From the NCBI GenBank assembly GCA_019022495.1, contig JAFEKR010000011.1:1364001-1428000 (forward strand): 64,000 bases of DNA, given 5' to 3'. Below the pieces are notes generated by a model. The model was not told where the DNA came from, made no database searches, and saw only the letters and a list, made by a program, of their open reading frames with translations. A program made the position numbers and the translations under genes. Positions 34,630-47,300 of this stretch are shown one piece after another; within the stretch, counting starts at the first letter, position 1; every line of letters begins with the position of its first letter. Source of the stretch: Epichloe hybrida (Eukaryota > Ascomycota > Sordariomycetes > Hypocreales > Clavicipitaceae).

Positions 34630-34887
34630 TGTTAGATATACTAAGGTCCTGCGTAGGTAATAAATCCTGTATAAATTCAAAGTTAATAATAGATAGTTTA
34701 ATAGCTAGGAAAGAGGGAGAAGAGAGGGAAAGTCTAGATACTAGAAAAGTAAGCGAAATCCGTATATAGGGCATAAAAGGGGGTGGCGAATTAATGTAGC
34801 TAATCATATCGCGTGCATCGCGCCGGACCTACAATTGGTCTGGTCTTTGGCCATGATTGAACCGATGAAGATCCGAAGGAATCAACA
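34630..34887 (-). repeat. LTR of Copia A1 (right; 5' LTR in element orientation), 258 bp
   Basis: It begins TGTTAGATAT and ends AATCAACA. Its last ~90 bp are much less mutated than the matching part of the left LTR (for example CGCGCCGGACC kept). Confidence 0.93.
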
Positions 34888-34894
34888 CTATATT
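34888..34894. repeat. Overlapping target duplications of Copia A1 (CTATA) and Copia B (ATATT)
   Basis: CTATA at 34888-34892 is the right duplication of A1. ATATT at 34890-34894 is the left duplication of B, and its partner lies at 41734-41738. The two elements are therefore separated by only seven bases. Confidence 0.85.
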
Positions 34895-35202
34895 TGTTGG
34901 AACAAAGGTGATATCAATCGCGCGTCGCAGCCGCAATTACCTGGCAGAAGCTTGGGCCGCGCGCGGACCCTACACATGACCCATAACCTAGCACGTTAAT
35001 TAGCTAGGAAATATAGGGATACAAACGTATAACCCCTTTTTCCCTTTATGTATTATAACTTCTAGCTTTTTACCTCTCTTTTCCTATAACTTAATTAATT
35101 ATAATAACAGATAACATAGCCTAGAATAGATAATCAATGACAATACTATTCTTCGGGCTTATGACTATATTACATTAAATTCAATACCCTATGAATCTAA
35201 CA
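34895..35202 (+). repeat. 5' LTR of Copia B, 308 bp
   Basis: It begins TGTTGGAACAAAGG and ends GAATCTAACA. It matches 41426-41733 with transition differences only. The first ~100 bp are GC-rich and nearly unmutated. Confidence 0.93.
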
Positions 35203-38200
35203 CTAATTAGTAGTTACCTTTATAAATAACTACGCAGTCTTTGAACACCGTAAATTAGTAAGGTTAATTAGAAAAGGCAGCTTATCTAACAACGACTTGC
35301 CTTATATAATAGGAGGGCTACGTTTAACGATAAGTTATGCTAACAGAAAGGTATAATATAGCTCTCTTCTTACTTTAGTATTAATATCTATATCTATATA
35401 GACTCCGAAATAACAAAGAAAGGTTTAACACTAGTAGCTAAGCTATCCCCTTGTCTTTCTTTATTATGCATTCTATTACACATTTAAAGTTAACCGCCTT
35501 ACCTTACAATCCTTTATATCTAAAACACGTTATATAATCACAGTTATACCCCTTTTCTTCTTATATTATAAGATCTACCTCCCCTAATTAATTAGAATAT
35601 TAGATATAGCTAAACTATCTAGGACCTCTAGTTAATTTAGAGTTCCTAGCAAGACTAATAGCTATAATAATACTATAGAAGGCATTAAAACAGGAGATAA
35701 CAATAAATACCTTAATAAAGGAAAAACCCCTATTTATACTAACCTATACCCCTATATCTCTATAAGGCTTTAATAATATATTATAGAAAAACTACTCTAA
35801 TAAATAGGAAGTTCTAAATATAAAGAGATAATAACACCTAAGGAAATTAGTCTCTATATCCTTATAAAGACTAAATAATATAAGGAGTAAGGGTTATTTA
35901 GAAGAACACTATTCTCTGAATTTAGTAATAACTTCTATAAATAGTTAAGGGATAAGTTTATAAAAGAGAGAGACCTTTTATAGAATAGACTTTAAGACTA
36001 TCTTCTTTATAATAAAGTGTATATAACTATTAGAAAAGGCACTAAGATAGTAAATAACCTTAAAGAAGTAGTAAACTAAGAAGAATTTAGATTTTAGACT
36101 CTTAAAGAAATTAAAGAGGCTAGGAAGAAGTATATAGGCTTCTAAAAGAACCTATAGAATAAAGAGTTCTTCTATAATTTACTAGATAATAGTAATATTA
36201 GAACTAGGTAACCTACCCTATCACCCTGTTTGTTAGTATAATTACTATTAAAAGGATTAATAAGCTAGACTCCCCTAGGAAAACTAAGTTAATCCCCTCT
36301 AGGAAGGCCTAGCTAATCTCCCCTAGGAAGGTTAATTAACCTAGAGTTAAGACTACCTAAGGATACTATTCACAAGCATCTATAAGTGACTCCCCTGCCT
36401 ATACCTTCACTAGAGGTAAGTTAGTAGTATCACCTAAGTAATACTACTAATAATACCCCTAAGCAGGAGAGTTACTAATAGAGGCAACCTATGCTATCTA
36501 GGGCTAGTAGTGCCCCTATTAGCATAGCTTAAAGAGCTATAATTCCTTCTTCCTAATATAAGAAAGAGGAGGATTAGAGGGAATAATAAGCCCTAAGGGC
36601 GCTGCCTATAAAGCCGCTCTCTTACTTCCTAAGGACCTTACTACCTATTCTATAGATATAAAAGGAAACACCTAGAGAACCCCTATAGACCTAGAGACCT
36701 TTACTAAAGTAAATTATTAACCTATCTAAGGTATACCCTAAAGAATAACTCTATAGCGCTAATAATTATAATATCCTTAAATTAAAGCTTTAAACATTTT
36801 ATAGAAAGTATAAGTTACTTAATATCTAGCCTAAACAAGCTAGTTATACTTTTAAGGTTATACTTAAAGGCAAAGTACTATAATACTATATAAATCACCT
36901 CTCTAAACCTAGATAACTATAAGATCTCCTTATGCTTATTAGCTATATAAGAGAATAATTTAACACTAAGAATATATAGTAAAGATATTTACTAGAGTGG
37001 AATAATACTTCCCTATAAGAAATAGTAAATAATAACCTAAGTAAGTTAATAATCAAATACTTTAATAAACTTATAGAAAGACTAGCTATCTTATAACAAG
37101 TAGTGCCTAAAGTAAGCTAAACTAAAAGGGCACTCTAGAATTAACTTATTAGAGCCTATTATAGTATTCTAGAGTGCAGAGGAGTAATTATAGATCCGCT
37201 AGATAGACTATAAGAGTTTTGTAAACGGATTAGAATAACCCTTTATCTTATTAAGGAAGAGAAAAAGAACTATTAATAGTTCCTAACCAAAGCTATAACC
37301 CTAGAGTAATTCTAGACTAACCAAAGCTATAACCCTAGAGTAATTCTAGACTAACCAAAGATATAATAGGACTAGAAAAGAGACCTAATACCCCTTAAAA
37401 CTATAAGGAAGAGAAGGTACTCCCTACATAAAGAAGTGCTATGTATATAGTAAGGAAGGATACTAGTTATCTAAGCACCCTAAAGAGGACTATAAGAAGG
37501 CGTTTTAATGCTTTAAGAATCACTACCTTACGGATTTAACCGATAACTTATATTATTTATTTCTTACTTAGTACAAAGGAGAACATAAGTCCTAACCCCT
37601 TATTAATAATAAAATCGCTTAGTATATAAAGAGTATTAGATTTAATAATAGCCCTAATAATATAGATAGGCTAGTACCTATAAGCTTCTTTACTTATAAA
37701 ACCTAGATTAATAGCAAAAGAACAGTTTAATTCCTAATAAGGTAAGTAGCTTATTATAGTCTAAGTAAAGAAAACCTCTTTTAGCAGGAACTTGTAAATA
37801 AAGCCCTAGTGATATTTATATTAGAAGATTACTATTCCTATGCGATATTCTAAGGGATCATACCTAACACAGGAGCTATAAAGTTCTTTATAGTAAGGCA
37901 CCCTTAATTTCTTACTTTATAACATTAGATACCTATATTACAGCTTAATAAATTAATAGAGAAGAAGGCATTAGTTAGATTTAGCGTGGGAGACCTGATT
38001 ATTGCGCTTAGAGTGGCTAATATACCTACTCCCTTTAGAAATATTCTCTTTTAGGTTATCCCTATAAACACTCTATTTCTTTTATCCCTTAATAATATAG
38101 ACTATCTAAAGATTAATTTTAATATCTTTAAGAACACGCTATAATAAGGAAACATTAAAGTCCCTATTATATGTAAATAGGGCTATACCTAGATGCTTCT

Positions 38201-38329
38201 TATATAGAAAGAAGAAGCAGTTACTTAGAGCTACCTTATAGAAGGCAAGCTATAGTAATTACATTACCGCTTTAGACATCCATTAATCCAACGTTTACAC
38301 AAGGTTCTCTATAGATTAAGGCATAACAT

Positions 38330-38800
38330 TAATATTAAAGCTATTAGGGAGCTAATAAGAATCTGCTACTAATACTAAATACACATAGATAGCCTTAATC
38401 ACTTTAAGTTTACCCTTAAGGATAAGTGTAGTTTTAATTATAAAGTAATAGTAAATATCTTCTACCTAGATAGTAACTACCCTATACTCCACGCTATAGA
38501 TATGGCTATAGTGTTTAATGCAGCGAAATTCCTTAATAACATCTCTGCAAAAACAACCTAGGAAGCCCTCTAAATATACTAGATTAATACTTACCTAGGC
38601 CCCCTAGACTTTATTATTATAAATACTAGAACAAACTTCTATAGTAATAAATTTAGATAATTTATAGCTTTAATGTTAATTTTAATTAAGGAAGTCCTTA
38701 TTAAGGCGCACTATAGTATAGGGAAGGTTAAAAGGTATTATAGGCCGCTCTAAAGAGCCTATAATATAATTAGACGCAAATACCTTATAACGCTAGAACC
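38330..38800 (+). pseudogene. Copia B integrase core relic
   Basis: The plus-strand frame with stops ignored reads as a retroviral-type integrase core: AIDMAM..FNAAKFLNNIS (first Asp retained), then INTRTNFYS where the second catalytic Asp is Asn, then AHYSIGKVKRYYRPL where the catalytic Glu is Lys. Both changes are single G-to-A transitions. Confidence 0.82.
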
Positions 38801-39679
38801 TATTGCCCTTTAAATAGTAATTAAGGCCCTAAATAACACCATAGGCCCTAATAGCCTTATCCTAACCCTCCTTATCTTTAGAGCTTACCTACATATAACA
38901 AATAAGTCCCTACTATTACCTAATATTACATAGTGTATAATTATAGTATAGAAGGCTACTAAAGAAATTAAGAGACTCCACACTATCTAGAAGGTTAATA
39001 AGGCCCTTACTAAATATAATAGCCTAAATACCTTAAAGACCCTTAGCCTACTACTTAGATTAAAGGTTAAGGTCTAGTAAGAAGGTAAGGGATAGGTAAG
39101 TCTATATAAGCTACTAGTAATTACTAGAGAAAGCTATACACTTAATATACCTAGAGGCCTAAAGACTTTTAGGTTAATATCTATTAAGCCTTACTATAAT
39201 AACCCTAGTGTAAAGAAGATAGCAAAGCCTAGTAAAGAGAAAGGAGAAAAAGGGCAAGAGGCCTATAATAAGAATATAGTGCTACTAATACTACTAAAGC
39301 AAGGACATGGAAGGCTATAGAAGAACCCTCCTATAATGCCTTAAGGTACTAATACCTTCCTATTAGTAAAAGAATATAGTAACCTAGCTCTTATAATTAA
39401 GCTACGTAAGGAAGGAATTATTAAGACCCCTAGCAAACCTTTTAAGCTATTAATAAAAGCGGAAATTAACGCCCTAATTAAGTAAGGTATATTTGAATTT
39501 ATTATATTTAACAAGAAAGAACATAGTGGAATTTAAATCTTTAATTCCTAAATTATTAATAAGATTAAAGGTAAGACAATAGAACCCTACAAAAAGTCAC
39601 GCCTTATAATCTAAGGGTATAAGGATAAAGGGAAACAAGCTATTCTTACATAGGCCCTAACGATTTAACGCGCAAGCTA

Positions 39680-40930
39680 ATGTCTTATCCTTGCGATAGC
39701 CCTATTAGTAAGATTAAGGAAATTCCTTATCTAGCTAAGAGATATCTATTAGGCTTATGTATAGGCCTATATATTACTAGAGCGGCTAATCCTAGCGCGC
39801 TTGCTAATTTAGATATGGTATCTTTACCTACCTAGTATAATCTTAAGGGTTATAAAACCCCTTTACAGGCTTACAAAGGTAGGAACACACTAGTAGGTTA
39901 TATATTATAAGTATTATAAAGAGAACCTCTAGATAGAAACCTTTATATATAATCCCTACCTACTTATAACTACAAAGAAAAGCCCTAACTTTACCTGCGT
40001 TAAAATATAGACTAATAATATAATTAGCCTCTTAGATAAGAAGTTCTCTAAGAAGGAAGAGACCTAGCTTACTATAGTAAGCTTTAATATAAAGCTAAAG
40101 CAATTCCTAACTTAGGACTACCCTCTTATGTTTAATAGTAGTATTATCTTACTAGAGAATAATACTATTAAGATCTAGTAAAAAGGGTAGAGTAATAAGT
40201 TAGAGCTAGTTCTAATAACTAACTTAAAGCGCAAATATATTAAGCAGAGGGCCTAAGGCGCTTATATTACCTTAATCTACTAACTAGAGGCTTGCTTTAA
40301 CCTATCCGTTACTATATAATACTAGGAGCTAACCCTAGAGGATATAAAAGCCCTTAATCACTGCCTAAAGTAGTAGATAGATTACCTAGAGAGAGGTCTA
40401 ATGTTTATCCTAATTAACCTTAAGAAGATAAAGCTCTTTGCCTTTATAGATAGATCCTTTGCTAATAACTAGGACCTATCCTTATAACTAGGATATATAC
40501 TTATCCTAGCAAACAAAGACTATACTAATAGCAAGTTTATAATTAAAGGTAATATTATATACTTTAGCTTAATAAAGAGTAAGAGAGTTATATAAAGTAT
40601 GCTTACCTTAGAAGTCTATAGTATAGTAGCTAGTGTTAATATAGCTTACGTAATTATAACCACCTTAAACTTAGTTACTAACTAACTAAAGCTCCTAAAG
40701 ATCCTAGTTATTATATATATAGATTTATACTCCTTATATAAGTGCCTTATTAAGCTTAGTATAATAAAGGAGAAACGCTTAATAATTAATATTATAGCCC
40801 TTTAATAGTTATATAAACGCTAAGAACTCTATAAGATCTAATAGATTAATAAAGAGAATAACCTAGCTAATACCTTTATAAAGGTATTACCTAATAAGGC
40901 CCTTAAGAGCTTTATCTTAACTAACTAGAT
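39680..40930 (+). pseudogene. Copia B reverse transcriptase and RNase H relic
   Basis: RT blocks RLILAIAL, AYVQAYI-like, VIKPLYRLTKVGTHW and the QTNN-type active site (about 40008-40020) are followed by RNase H blocks IIKGNIIYFSLIKSKRV and YVIITTLN and the usual C-terminal segment (NEDNxAxAxTK-like). There are multiple stops. This is the most complete pol relic in the island. Confidence 0.82.
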
Positions 40931-41425
40931 AACTATCCAGATAGAGGGATAGGTTACTTACGCGTAACACACGTATAGTAAGAGAAAAAGGTAATTCTCT
41001 AGGAGGGTAGCTATAGGGATAAGATAGTAATATATAGGGGATCTACGCCCCTATAGTTAATATCCCTAGTAGCTATAACTACGCTAGCCCACTAGGCCCT
41101 CCTAGTAGACTATAGAAATTAATAGTAGTGTGTAAGAGGATAAAGGTATTACTAAGGAGGGGGAAGATATTATATACACGCTAAGGTATGGTATATATGT
41201 TATTTTAAGGAAAAGAAGGGATTCAGAAGGACCCACTTATCCTTACACAGGCTTATAGGCTAAGCAAGATTATTATTTCCCTTTTATTAGTAACTATATG
41301 CCTAGATAGGCTATAAGTTCTTTTCCTTATATCCCCTATTAATTATATTCTTAATCTATCTTTCTTTTTTATTTCTATAATTAATATTGCGTGTTAATAA
41401 TTATGTTAAAAGAGAGAAGTTCTAG

Positions 41426-41733
41426 TGTTAGAATAAAGGTGATATTAATCGCGTGTCATAGCCGTAATTACCTAGCAGAAGCTTGGGCCACGCGCGGACC
41501 CTATATGTGACCCACAACCTGGCACGTTGATTGGCTAGGAAATGTGGGGATATAAACACGTAACCCCTTTTTCCCTTTATGTATTATAACTTCTAGCTTT
41601 TTACCTCTCTTTTCCTACAACTCAATCAATCATGACAACAGACAACGCAGCCTAGAATAGATAATCAATGACGATACTATTCTTCGGGCTTACGACTGTA
41701 TTACATTGAATTCAATACCCTGTGAATCTAACA
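41426..41733 (+). repeat. 3' LTR of Copia B, 308 bp
   Basis: It begins TGTTAGAATAAAGG and ends GAATCTAACA, followed directly by the ATATT duplication at 41734-41738. Confidence 0.93.
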
Positions 41734-41744
41734 ATATTAAAGAA

Positions 41745-42640
41745 GGAATTTAAAATCCTCTATTAGATGCTAAGGGAGATCTTCCTTAAGCTTTATAACT
41801 AGCTTTATATTAATGCCTTAGTAAGCTTTTTATAATATTAATTAATTAAGTAGAAGGTAATAATCTTCTTATGGATTTATGTGTATAATAAGCCGTAGAG
41901 GAACATAAGGTCTTGATTTCTACTATCCTAAGCATTAGTATCTTGAATTTTTTATAAGCTTATTAATCTAATAAGGCATTTATATATAGTCTTTATTTGT
42001 TAGCTAAAGCCGTAGTTAGTCTTGCTATTTATAGAGCTAAATAAGAAGTTCCTTTAATTTAATAGTGTGATTAGTGCTATTAATAGCACACATATACTAG
42101 CATTTATTCTACTAAATTAGTAGTAAAGATACTAGTTAAGGAAGAATAATATCTTATAAAATATGCTAGTAGCTATAAGCTTTAAGGAATTATTCCTCTA
42201 TATACTAGTAGGCGCTAAAGGTTTTATTAATAATAGTACCTTATTATAGATAGCGTTCTTAAAGTCCTTTGTAATCCCTTAAGGCCGATTTTATCTTAGT
42301 AACTTAGGATTTAGCTTATATCGCAGCCTTATTATGCTGTTTTTAAGGGTTTGATATTATTTATAAGACTAGAGGGAAGCTTATAAGTACCCTAATAATA
42401 AGAAGGAGCTCTTTAACTTCTAGTATATATAATTATAAGCGGTTATAGAGTGTTGTTTTGGGTAATATAAGCGAAAGTAAAAGATAATTTGCTATAGCGC
42501 TGCTAAGTATGAATTTCTTATGTAAATCAAGATAATCTATGCTATTATAGCTCTCTCTAACTTTATTAAGTTATAGGGAAAGGAGCTATATAACTTTAAA
42601 GTAAAAGAGAAAGAATTATTACTTACAAATAAGCGTGAAG
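41745..42640 (+). pseudogene. Harbinger transposase relic (DDE_Tnp_4 / HARBI1-like)
   Basis: The plus-strand translation with stops ignored shows the superfamily's DDE blocks: FHKLINLMRHLY, then AINSTHILAF (42076-42105) where families have G-A-I/L-D-G-T-H-I. Next come YILVGAKG, then IPxGRFYLSNLGFSL where D-A-G-F is expected. Finally AVIECCFG (42439-42462) corresponds to the V-V-E-x-x-F-G motif, with the Glu retained. Both catalytic Asp are Asn, as G-to-A change predicts. The 5' part of the gene should lie left of Copia A1 (about 27640-28126), separated from this part by the A1 and B insertions. The gene is inactive. Confidence 0.75.
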
Positions 42641-42899
42641 CGCTTGAAAGTTGAAATAGCTGCTGCGCGGGCATTGTTGCTTCTTATAGGCCTTATAGGC
42701 TGTAAAATTCGGAAAAAGATAGTATAGTAGCTTTAGAGGCTTTAGTAAAGTAGTAATATAGACGAAAAGATGCGTGTTTAATGAATTTAATAGCGTTGTT
42801 AATAAAATTCTAACTAATATGATGATAATGTTATGGGTTGAAAAGTGATAAATATGCACGGCCTGTAGACCTTAATAAAAAGCCTTGCTTTTACTAGTG

Positions 42900-44030
42900 A
42901 ATAGTATTAACACTGAAATTTAACTTAATCTATGCTTTCTTTGCCTCTTTTAATAATAATAAGTTCTAAATTAGAGGATTTAGTTAATCTTGCTTTAACT
43001 ATAATATAACTCTAATAATCATGCTTATTCCGAACTCTTTACTATATAATTAATAGTCCTTAACTACCTTCTTAATGTTATTAGCCCCTATAGCTCTTTA
43101 GGTAATAATATGCCTCCTTAAGCCTTGTATTTAAGGCCTAAGGATATTAGATACTACCTCTAAGAGCTCTTTTACCTATGCTATAGCCTGATGCTTCTGT
43201 ACACTTTATAGTAATAAATTTAGCTATAATCTAGTAAGCATAGCCTTAGTAGAGCTTATTTAAGAGCTCTATAGGTTTAGCGTTAAGGAAGTAGCTATAT
43301 TATTAGTGCTTTGCTCTATAATATTAGTTTAAGACTAACTTTAATACTACTAATTATCTTTAAGTAAATCTTCTTTATCTAGGAGCTTAATAAGATTATA
43401 AGCCCTATTACTAGGGTGTTATGTATTAGCACCTTCTCTTTAAGTCTTATTTTTGTTATCTTTAGACCTATTAGAGCTATCTTCTAATAACTTTTCTTAT
43501 ACCTTTTTGGCGGAAGTAAAGCTTTTAGTATCTTAGGCTTTAATAACTATATTACTAGCTTTATAATCTCCTAAGAAGACCTCTGCCTACTCCTCTCTTA
43601 TAATAGATTTATTTATAATAAGAGGCTTTACTATAATATATTTACTAAACCTTCTATATATTTAGTTAATAAAATTAGTGGTTTGCTTGCTTATATAAAG
43701 CCACCTATTACGTTTATTATATATTATACTAGTCTTCTTCTCTATAGTATAAAAAGCATGCTAAATGCCCTTAAGCTACTTATATTAGTTCTTAATAGTG
43801 CTTAAAGACTACTAATATCTTAGGAATCTCCTTATAAGCATAGGAATAAAGCCTCTAAGGATATCTTAGATAATACTAATCTTACTACTATTAAGCTAAT
43901 ACTTATAGTAAGCTTTAAGGAGTAATTTAAGTAAGAAGAGGGTTTAATTATTAGTCTAGCGAATTTAGGAGGATCTAAATACCTATAACTAGGTGCTTTA
44001 GGATATAGTTGTAATATATATTGAAATTAT
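42900..44030 (-). pseudogene. Possible Myb/SANT-like partner gene relic of the Harbinger element
   Basis: The minus strand, read through stops, gives protein-like runs of Lys/Leu/Asn with a segment (IKNQYKWLKGI-like, about 43740-43800) reminiscent of the Myb/SANT-like DNA-binding domain that accompanies PIF/Harbinger and related fungal elements. Its position, convergent with the transposase relic, also fits. The match is weak because decay is heavy. The interval may simply be non-coding transposon sequence. Confidence 0.35.
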
Positions 44031-44061
44031 ATATAATTTACTAGTAAAATAAAATAAATCT

Positions 44062-44066
44062 ATTAT
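44062..44066. repeat. Target-site duplication ATTAT, left (Copia A2)
   Basis: ATTAT precedes the left LTR of A2 and recurs at 50818-50822 directly after the right LTR. Confidence 0.87.
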
Positions 44067-44324
44067 TGTTAGATGCACCAAGGTCCTGCGCAGGTAATAA
44101 ATCCCGTATAAATTCGAAGTCAATGATAGATAGTTTTATAGCTAGGAAAGAGGGAGAAGAGAGGGAAAGTCTAGATGCTAGAAAAGTGGGCAAAATCCGT
44201 ATATAGGGCATAAAAGGGGGTGGCAAATTAATGCAGCTAATTATATTGCGTGCATCGCGCCAGACCCACAATTAGTCTAGTCTTTGGCCACGATTGAACT
44301 AATGAAAATCCGAAGGAATTAACA
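44067..44324 (-). repeat. LTR of Copia A2 (left; 3' LTR in element orientation), 258 bp
   Basis: It begins TGTTAGATGC and ends TTAACA. It matches the three other family-A LTRs at 28132, 34630 and 50560. Confidence 0.93.
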
Positions 44325-47300
44325 CTAGCAATCTCTCTTTTTCCTTCGTAGCTAAAGAGCTTAAAAATATAATAAAAATCAGATTAAAGGAAAGTGTATA
44401 TAAGTGAATCCCTTGATAGGAATCCGCTGCTCTAATTAGCTGTTATAGCATTAGTTAATTAAATTAATCTATTATTCCTTGCCTAAGCTCCTATTTCCTA
44501 ATATTATAGGTCTCTTTACCTATCCTTTAACACGAATTATTAATTCGTTTAAATTAATTAAAGAGGAAAGTAATAAATTTAGCAATGCTTTTATTATCAT
44601 ATCTGCCGGATTGTTGTTGCTGTTAATCCACCTGACTTTGTAGATCTTATGCCTTTTATATGATTAACAAAGAGCTATAATATTAATTATTAGTCTCTTC
44701 TCCTTTATGGTTCCTAGCTTTATAAGATATTTATATAATAAAAAAGAATTAGTATAAAGAATTATAGGAATTTAAGGCATCTTTAATTAATTTGTAATCT
44801 AATATAGAGTCATGGAAATCGCGTAGGTAATATCTGCGCCTTAAACCATGCTATATAACTTAGAGGTAAGCATGCTATGAGTAACTCTCTTGCTCTTTAT
44901 TAAGCTATATGTAATAATATTGCCTTTTATAATAAAGGTATTATTATCTTGTATTATCTCGTTGCTAATCATAATCACGTATTTAATCTATGAGCTTAAA
45001 TCCTTATTATTAGCAAGCGATCTATTTATAAATACGAAGAGCTTTGCCTCTTTAAGAACTAAAGGAATGTATTATAGTTCGCGTTATTAATTCTTAATCT
45101 GCTATTTAAGGCGTTTATTAAGGCATGTAATATCTTCCCTAGAGGGTTCTTAGTATTAAGCTGTAATTAAAAGGTTATATAAAGCCTCTAGTTAATATAT
45201 AGTTATGATATAGCTTCCTTGTGCTTATTGCTTTACGTAATCTTGCTTTACTATTAAGGATTAAGGATTAACTTCCTTAATTTTCTAACTCTAACCTTTC
45301 TAGGTTAAGATTAGTAAATTATTAGTGTTCTAGGTTAAGATATAGCTGTTAAAGATAAGGGGGTTCTTAGTAGTTAATTATTGCTTTTCTTTAGCTATAA
45401 AATTAGCTTTCTAGAGCTTTTTCTCTTCTTTTTAGAAGAAGTTATTATTGCTTAGGCCTAATATATTATTGGTTTGCATTCTAATAATACTAAAGAGATT
45501 CTTATTATTTAGGGCTGTGATTAATAAGTAGGGATTATAGGTTGAAGTTGTTATATTAAGGTTATCCCTGTGGTAATAGAAGTATATTACCTACTAGTGG
45601 GTTCTAGCCTCTGCAATCCTGTAAAGAGGTCTGATTAATTTAATTACAGTCCCTTCTGGAAAGAGATATGTAATTTACTTTAGTAGTCTTATGATAATTA
45701 GCCTTATTAGTATTATGTGTGATTAAGTGTAGGCTTACGTGATATTGCGAATTTAAAGGTAAATACCTCTTTTTCTTAATAATAGAGCGATAGCTATAAT
45801 AAGTTGTTAGCTTGCTTGTTGTATTGTTAGCGATTGTGTTAGGATAAATTCCTTTCCTTTGTTATTATAGCCTTATATAATAAGACAAGATTTCTTGTAT
45901 GGTGAATCCGTTCCTTTGCCTTTAATCTCTCTGACTATACGAGAATCGAAGATTCTATGACCTCCGTGCTTTGCTAGGTTAAACTTAATAAATTTAAATA
46001 TATTATAAGCTTATAAAGCATTAATCTTAGCTTAATTAGACTACTTAAAGGGTTTTCCTAGGGTTGTGATCCTTCCTTCTTAGTGAAGCTAAAGGGTAAG
46101 GTTCTAATTAGCCTCTTCCTTTACTATAAGAAATGCTATACTTAGTATCCCTTTAGTTATAATCTCTTAAATAAAGGCCTTCTCTTAATCTTTATTTATA
46201 AGTATATAGAGCTAAACTAGGCTAATATCCTTCTTAGGGCTATAAGGTTTTCTTTTCCTTACTTTTATTCCTTTAGGGCGTGGTAATAAGTCTTTAACTT
46301 AATAGCTTCCCCTTAGGGCCTTTTAGGCTTTATAAGCCTCTTTATTAGACTCTCCTACACTTATGAATTACACTATGAGGGCCTTTCTTAGTCTCCCTTG
46401 CTTTCTCTTAGCTAGTATTTACTACTCTTTACTATTTTCTATTAGAGAATCTCTTTTATTAGTAGTAGTTAGTTATATAGTTACTTCTTCCTTTATATTA
46501 CTAGGCTTTATCTCCTACTACTCTAGTCCCTTTATAATATATAAGTCTTTATAATAAGGCTTTACTACTATAAAGCAAAACTTTACTAGGCTATAAGGCA
46601 TATTAATAGTATAAGTCTTTCTATTAGTAGTAAGTAGCTTATATAAGCTATACTAGCTACCTTTCTCTCTCTACACATATATATTAGCCTATAGGGGTAG
46701 CTAATACATAAGCACTATATTAGGGCTATTCTAGGCTCTAAGGGCATTATAAACCTGCTATAAAGCTAGAAGACGTTAGACTTTGTCTATTACCTTATAA
46801 ATTACCTTAGCATATTAAATAACAGAGACACTTAGCAGTAACTTATCTATTATCTATAAGTAGCCTTTAAAGACTAGTATAGTTAGGATAATACTATTTA
46901 GGCTTGTAAAGTTATTAATAGCCTTAATAGCTATTTAGAGGCGTTGCTCTAGCGTGAGATCCGTTCTAATTAAGTCTATAATAATATTATAGGCTTGGCG
47001 TAGAGGTCTGTGGTATCTCTTAACCTTTCTAATACTATTATAGGCTTTAATTAGTATCTTACTAGTTTTAATTAATATTAATTAAGCATAATATCTAAAC
47101 TTAGCGGAAGCAAAGTTATTACTAGCATTGTGGATAATCTAATCTAGAGGTCCGAGATAAGTATTAATCTAACATTCGCGGATTGCATCCTAGATATCTC
47201 AAGCCTTCTACTTCTTTAGATTAAGGAATTAGGCTACCTAAAATAATATTACTAAATTAACGATATAAAGCACTAGTTAGCTATTGATTTGCATGATATT

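Larger units (their letters stand above)
28132..34887 (-). mobile_element. Ty1/Copia LTR retrotransposon, copy A1, RIP-degraded
   Basis: The element is 6756 bp with 258-bp LTRs and CTATA duplications, and reads on the minus strand. In element order, a gag zinc knuckle relic lies around 32370-32430. The reverse transcriptase follows at about 29520-29900, with LYGITEAGT (29671-29700) and the catalytic Asp pair turned to Asn-Asn in MQTNNILG (29521-29550). RNase H (KSKRVT, 28906-29127) is last. The order gag, integrase, RT, RNase H identifies Copia. A polypurine tract (minus strand, about 28397-28412) abuts the 3' LTR. Nearly every codon row contains stops created by C-to-T or G-to-A change. It is the same family and orientation as copy A2. 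Confidence 0.92.
34895..41733 (+). mobile_element. Ty1/Copia LTR retrotransposon B, RIP-degraded
   Basis: The element is 6839 bp with 308-bp LTRs and ATATT duplications, on the plus strand. Relics in order are: a gag zinc knuckle (CYVYSKEGY..SKHP, about 37436-37485), an integrase core (about 38330-38800), an RT (about 39680-40060, VIKPLYRLTKVGTHW) and an RNase H plus C-terminal region (about 40480-40930, KSKRVI, ...AYVIITTLN). This is Copia order. A purine tract (about 41408-41419) precedes the 3' LTR. The bases after the 5' LTR (CTAATTAGTAGTTA) match those at the same place in family A, suggesting a shared primer site. Every domain contains stops. Confidence 0.92.

Noticed and set aside
34622..34807. 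Small minus-strand frames at 34622-34807, 44041-44271 and 50597-50818
   Set aside because: They are the same stretch of the family-A LTR read at three copies, not genes.
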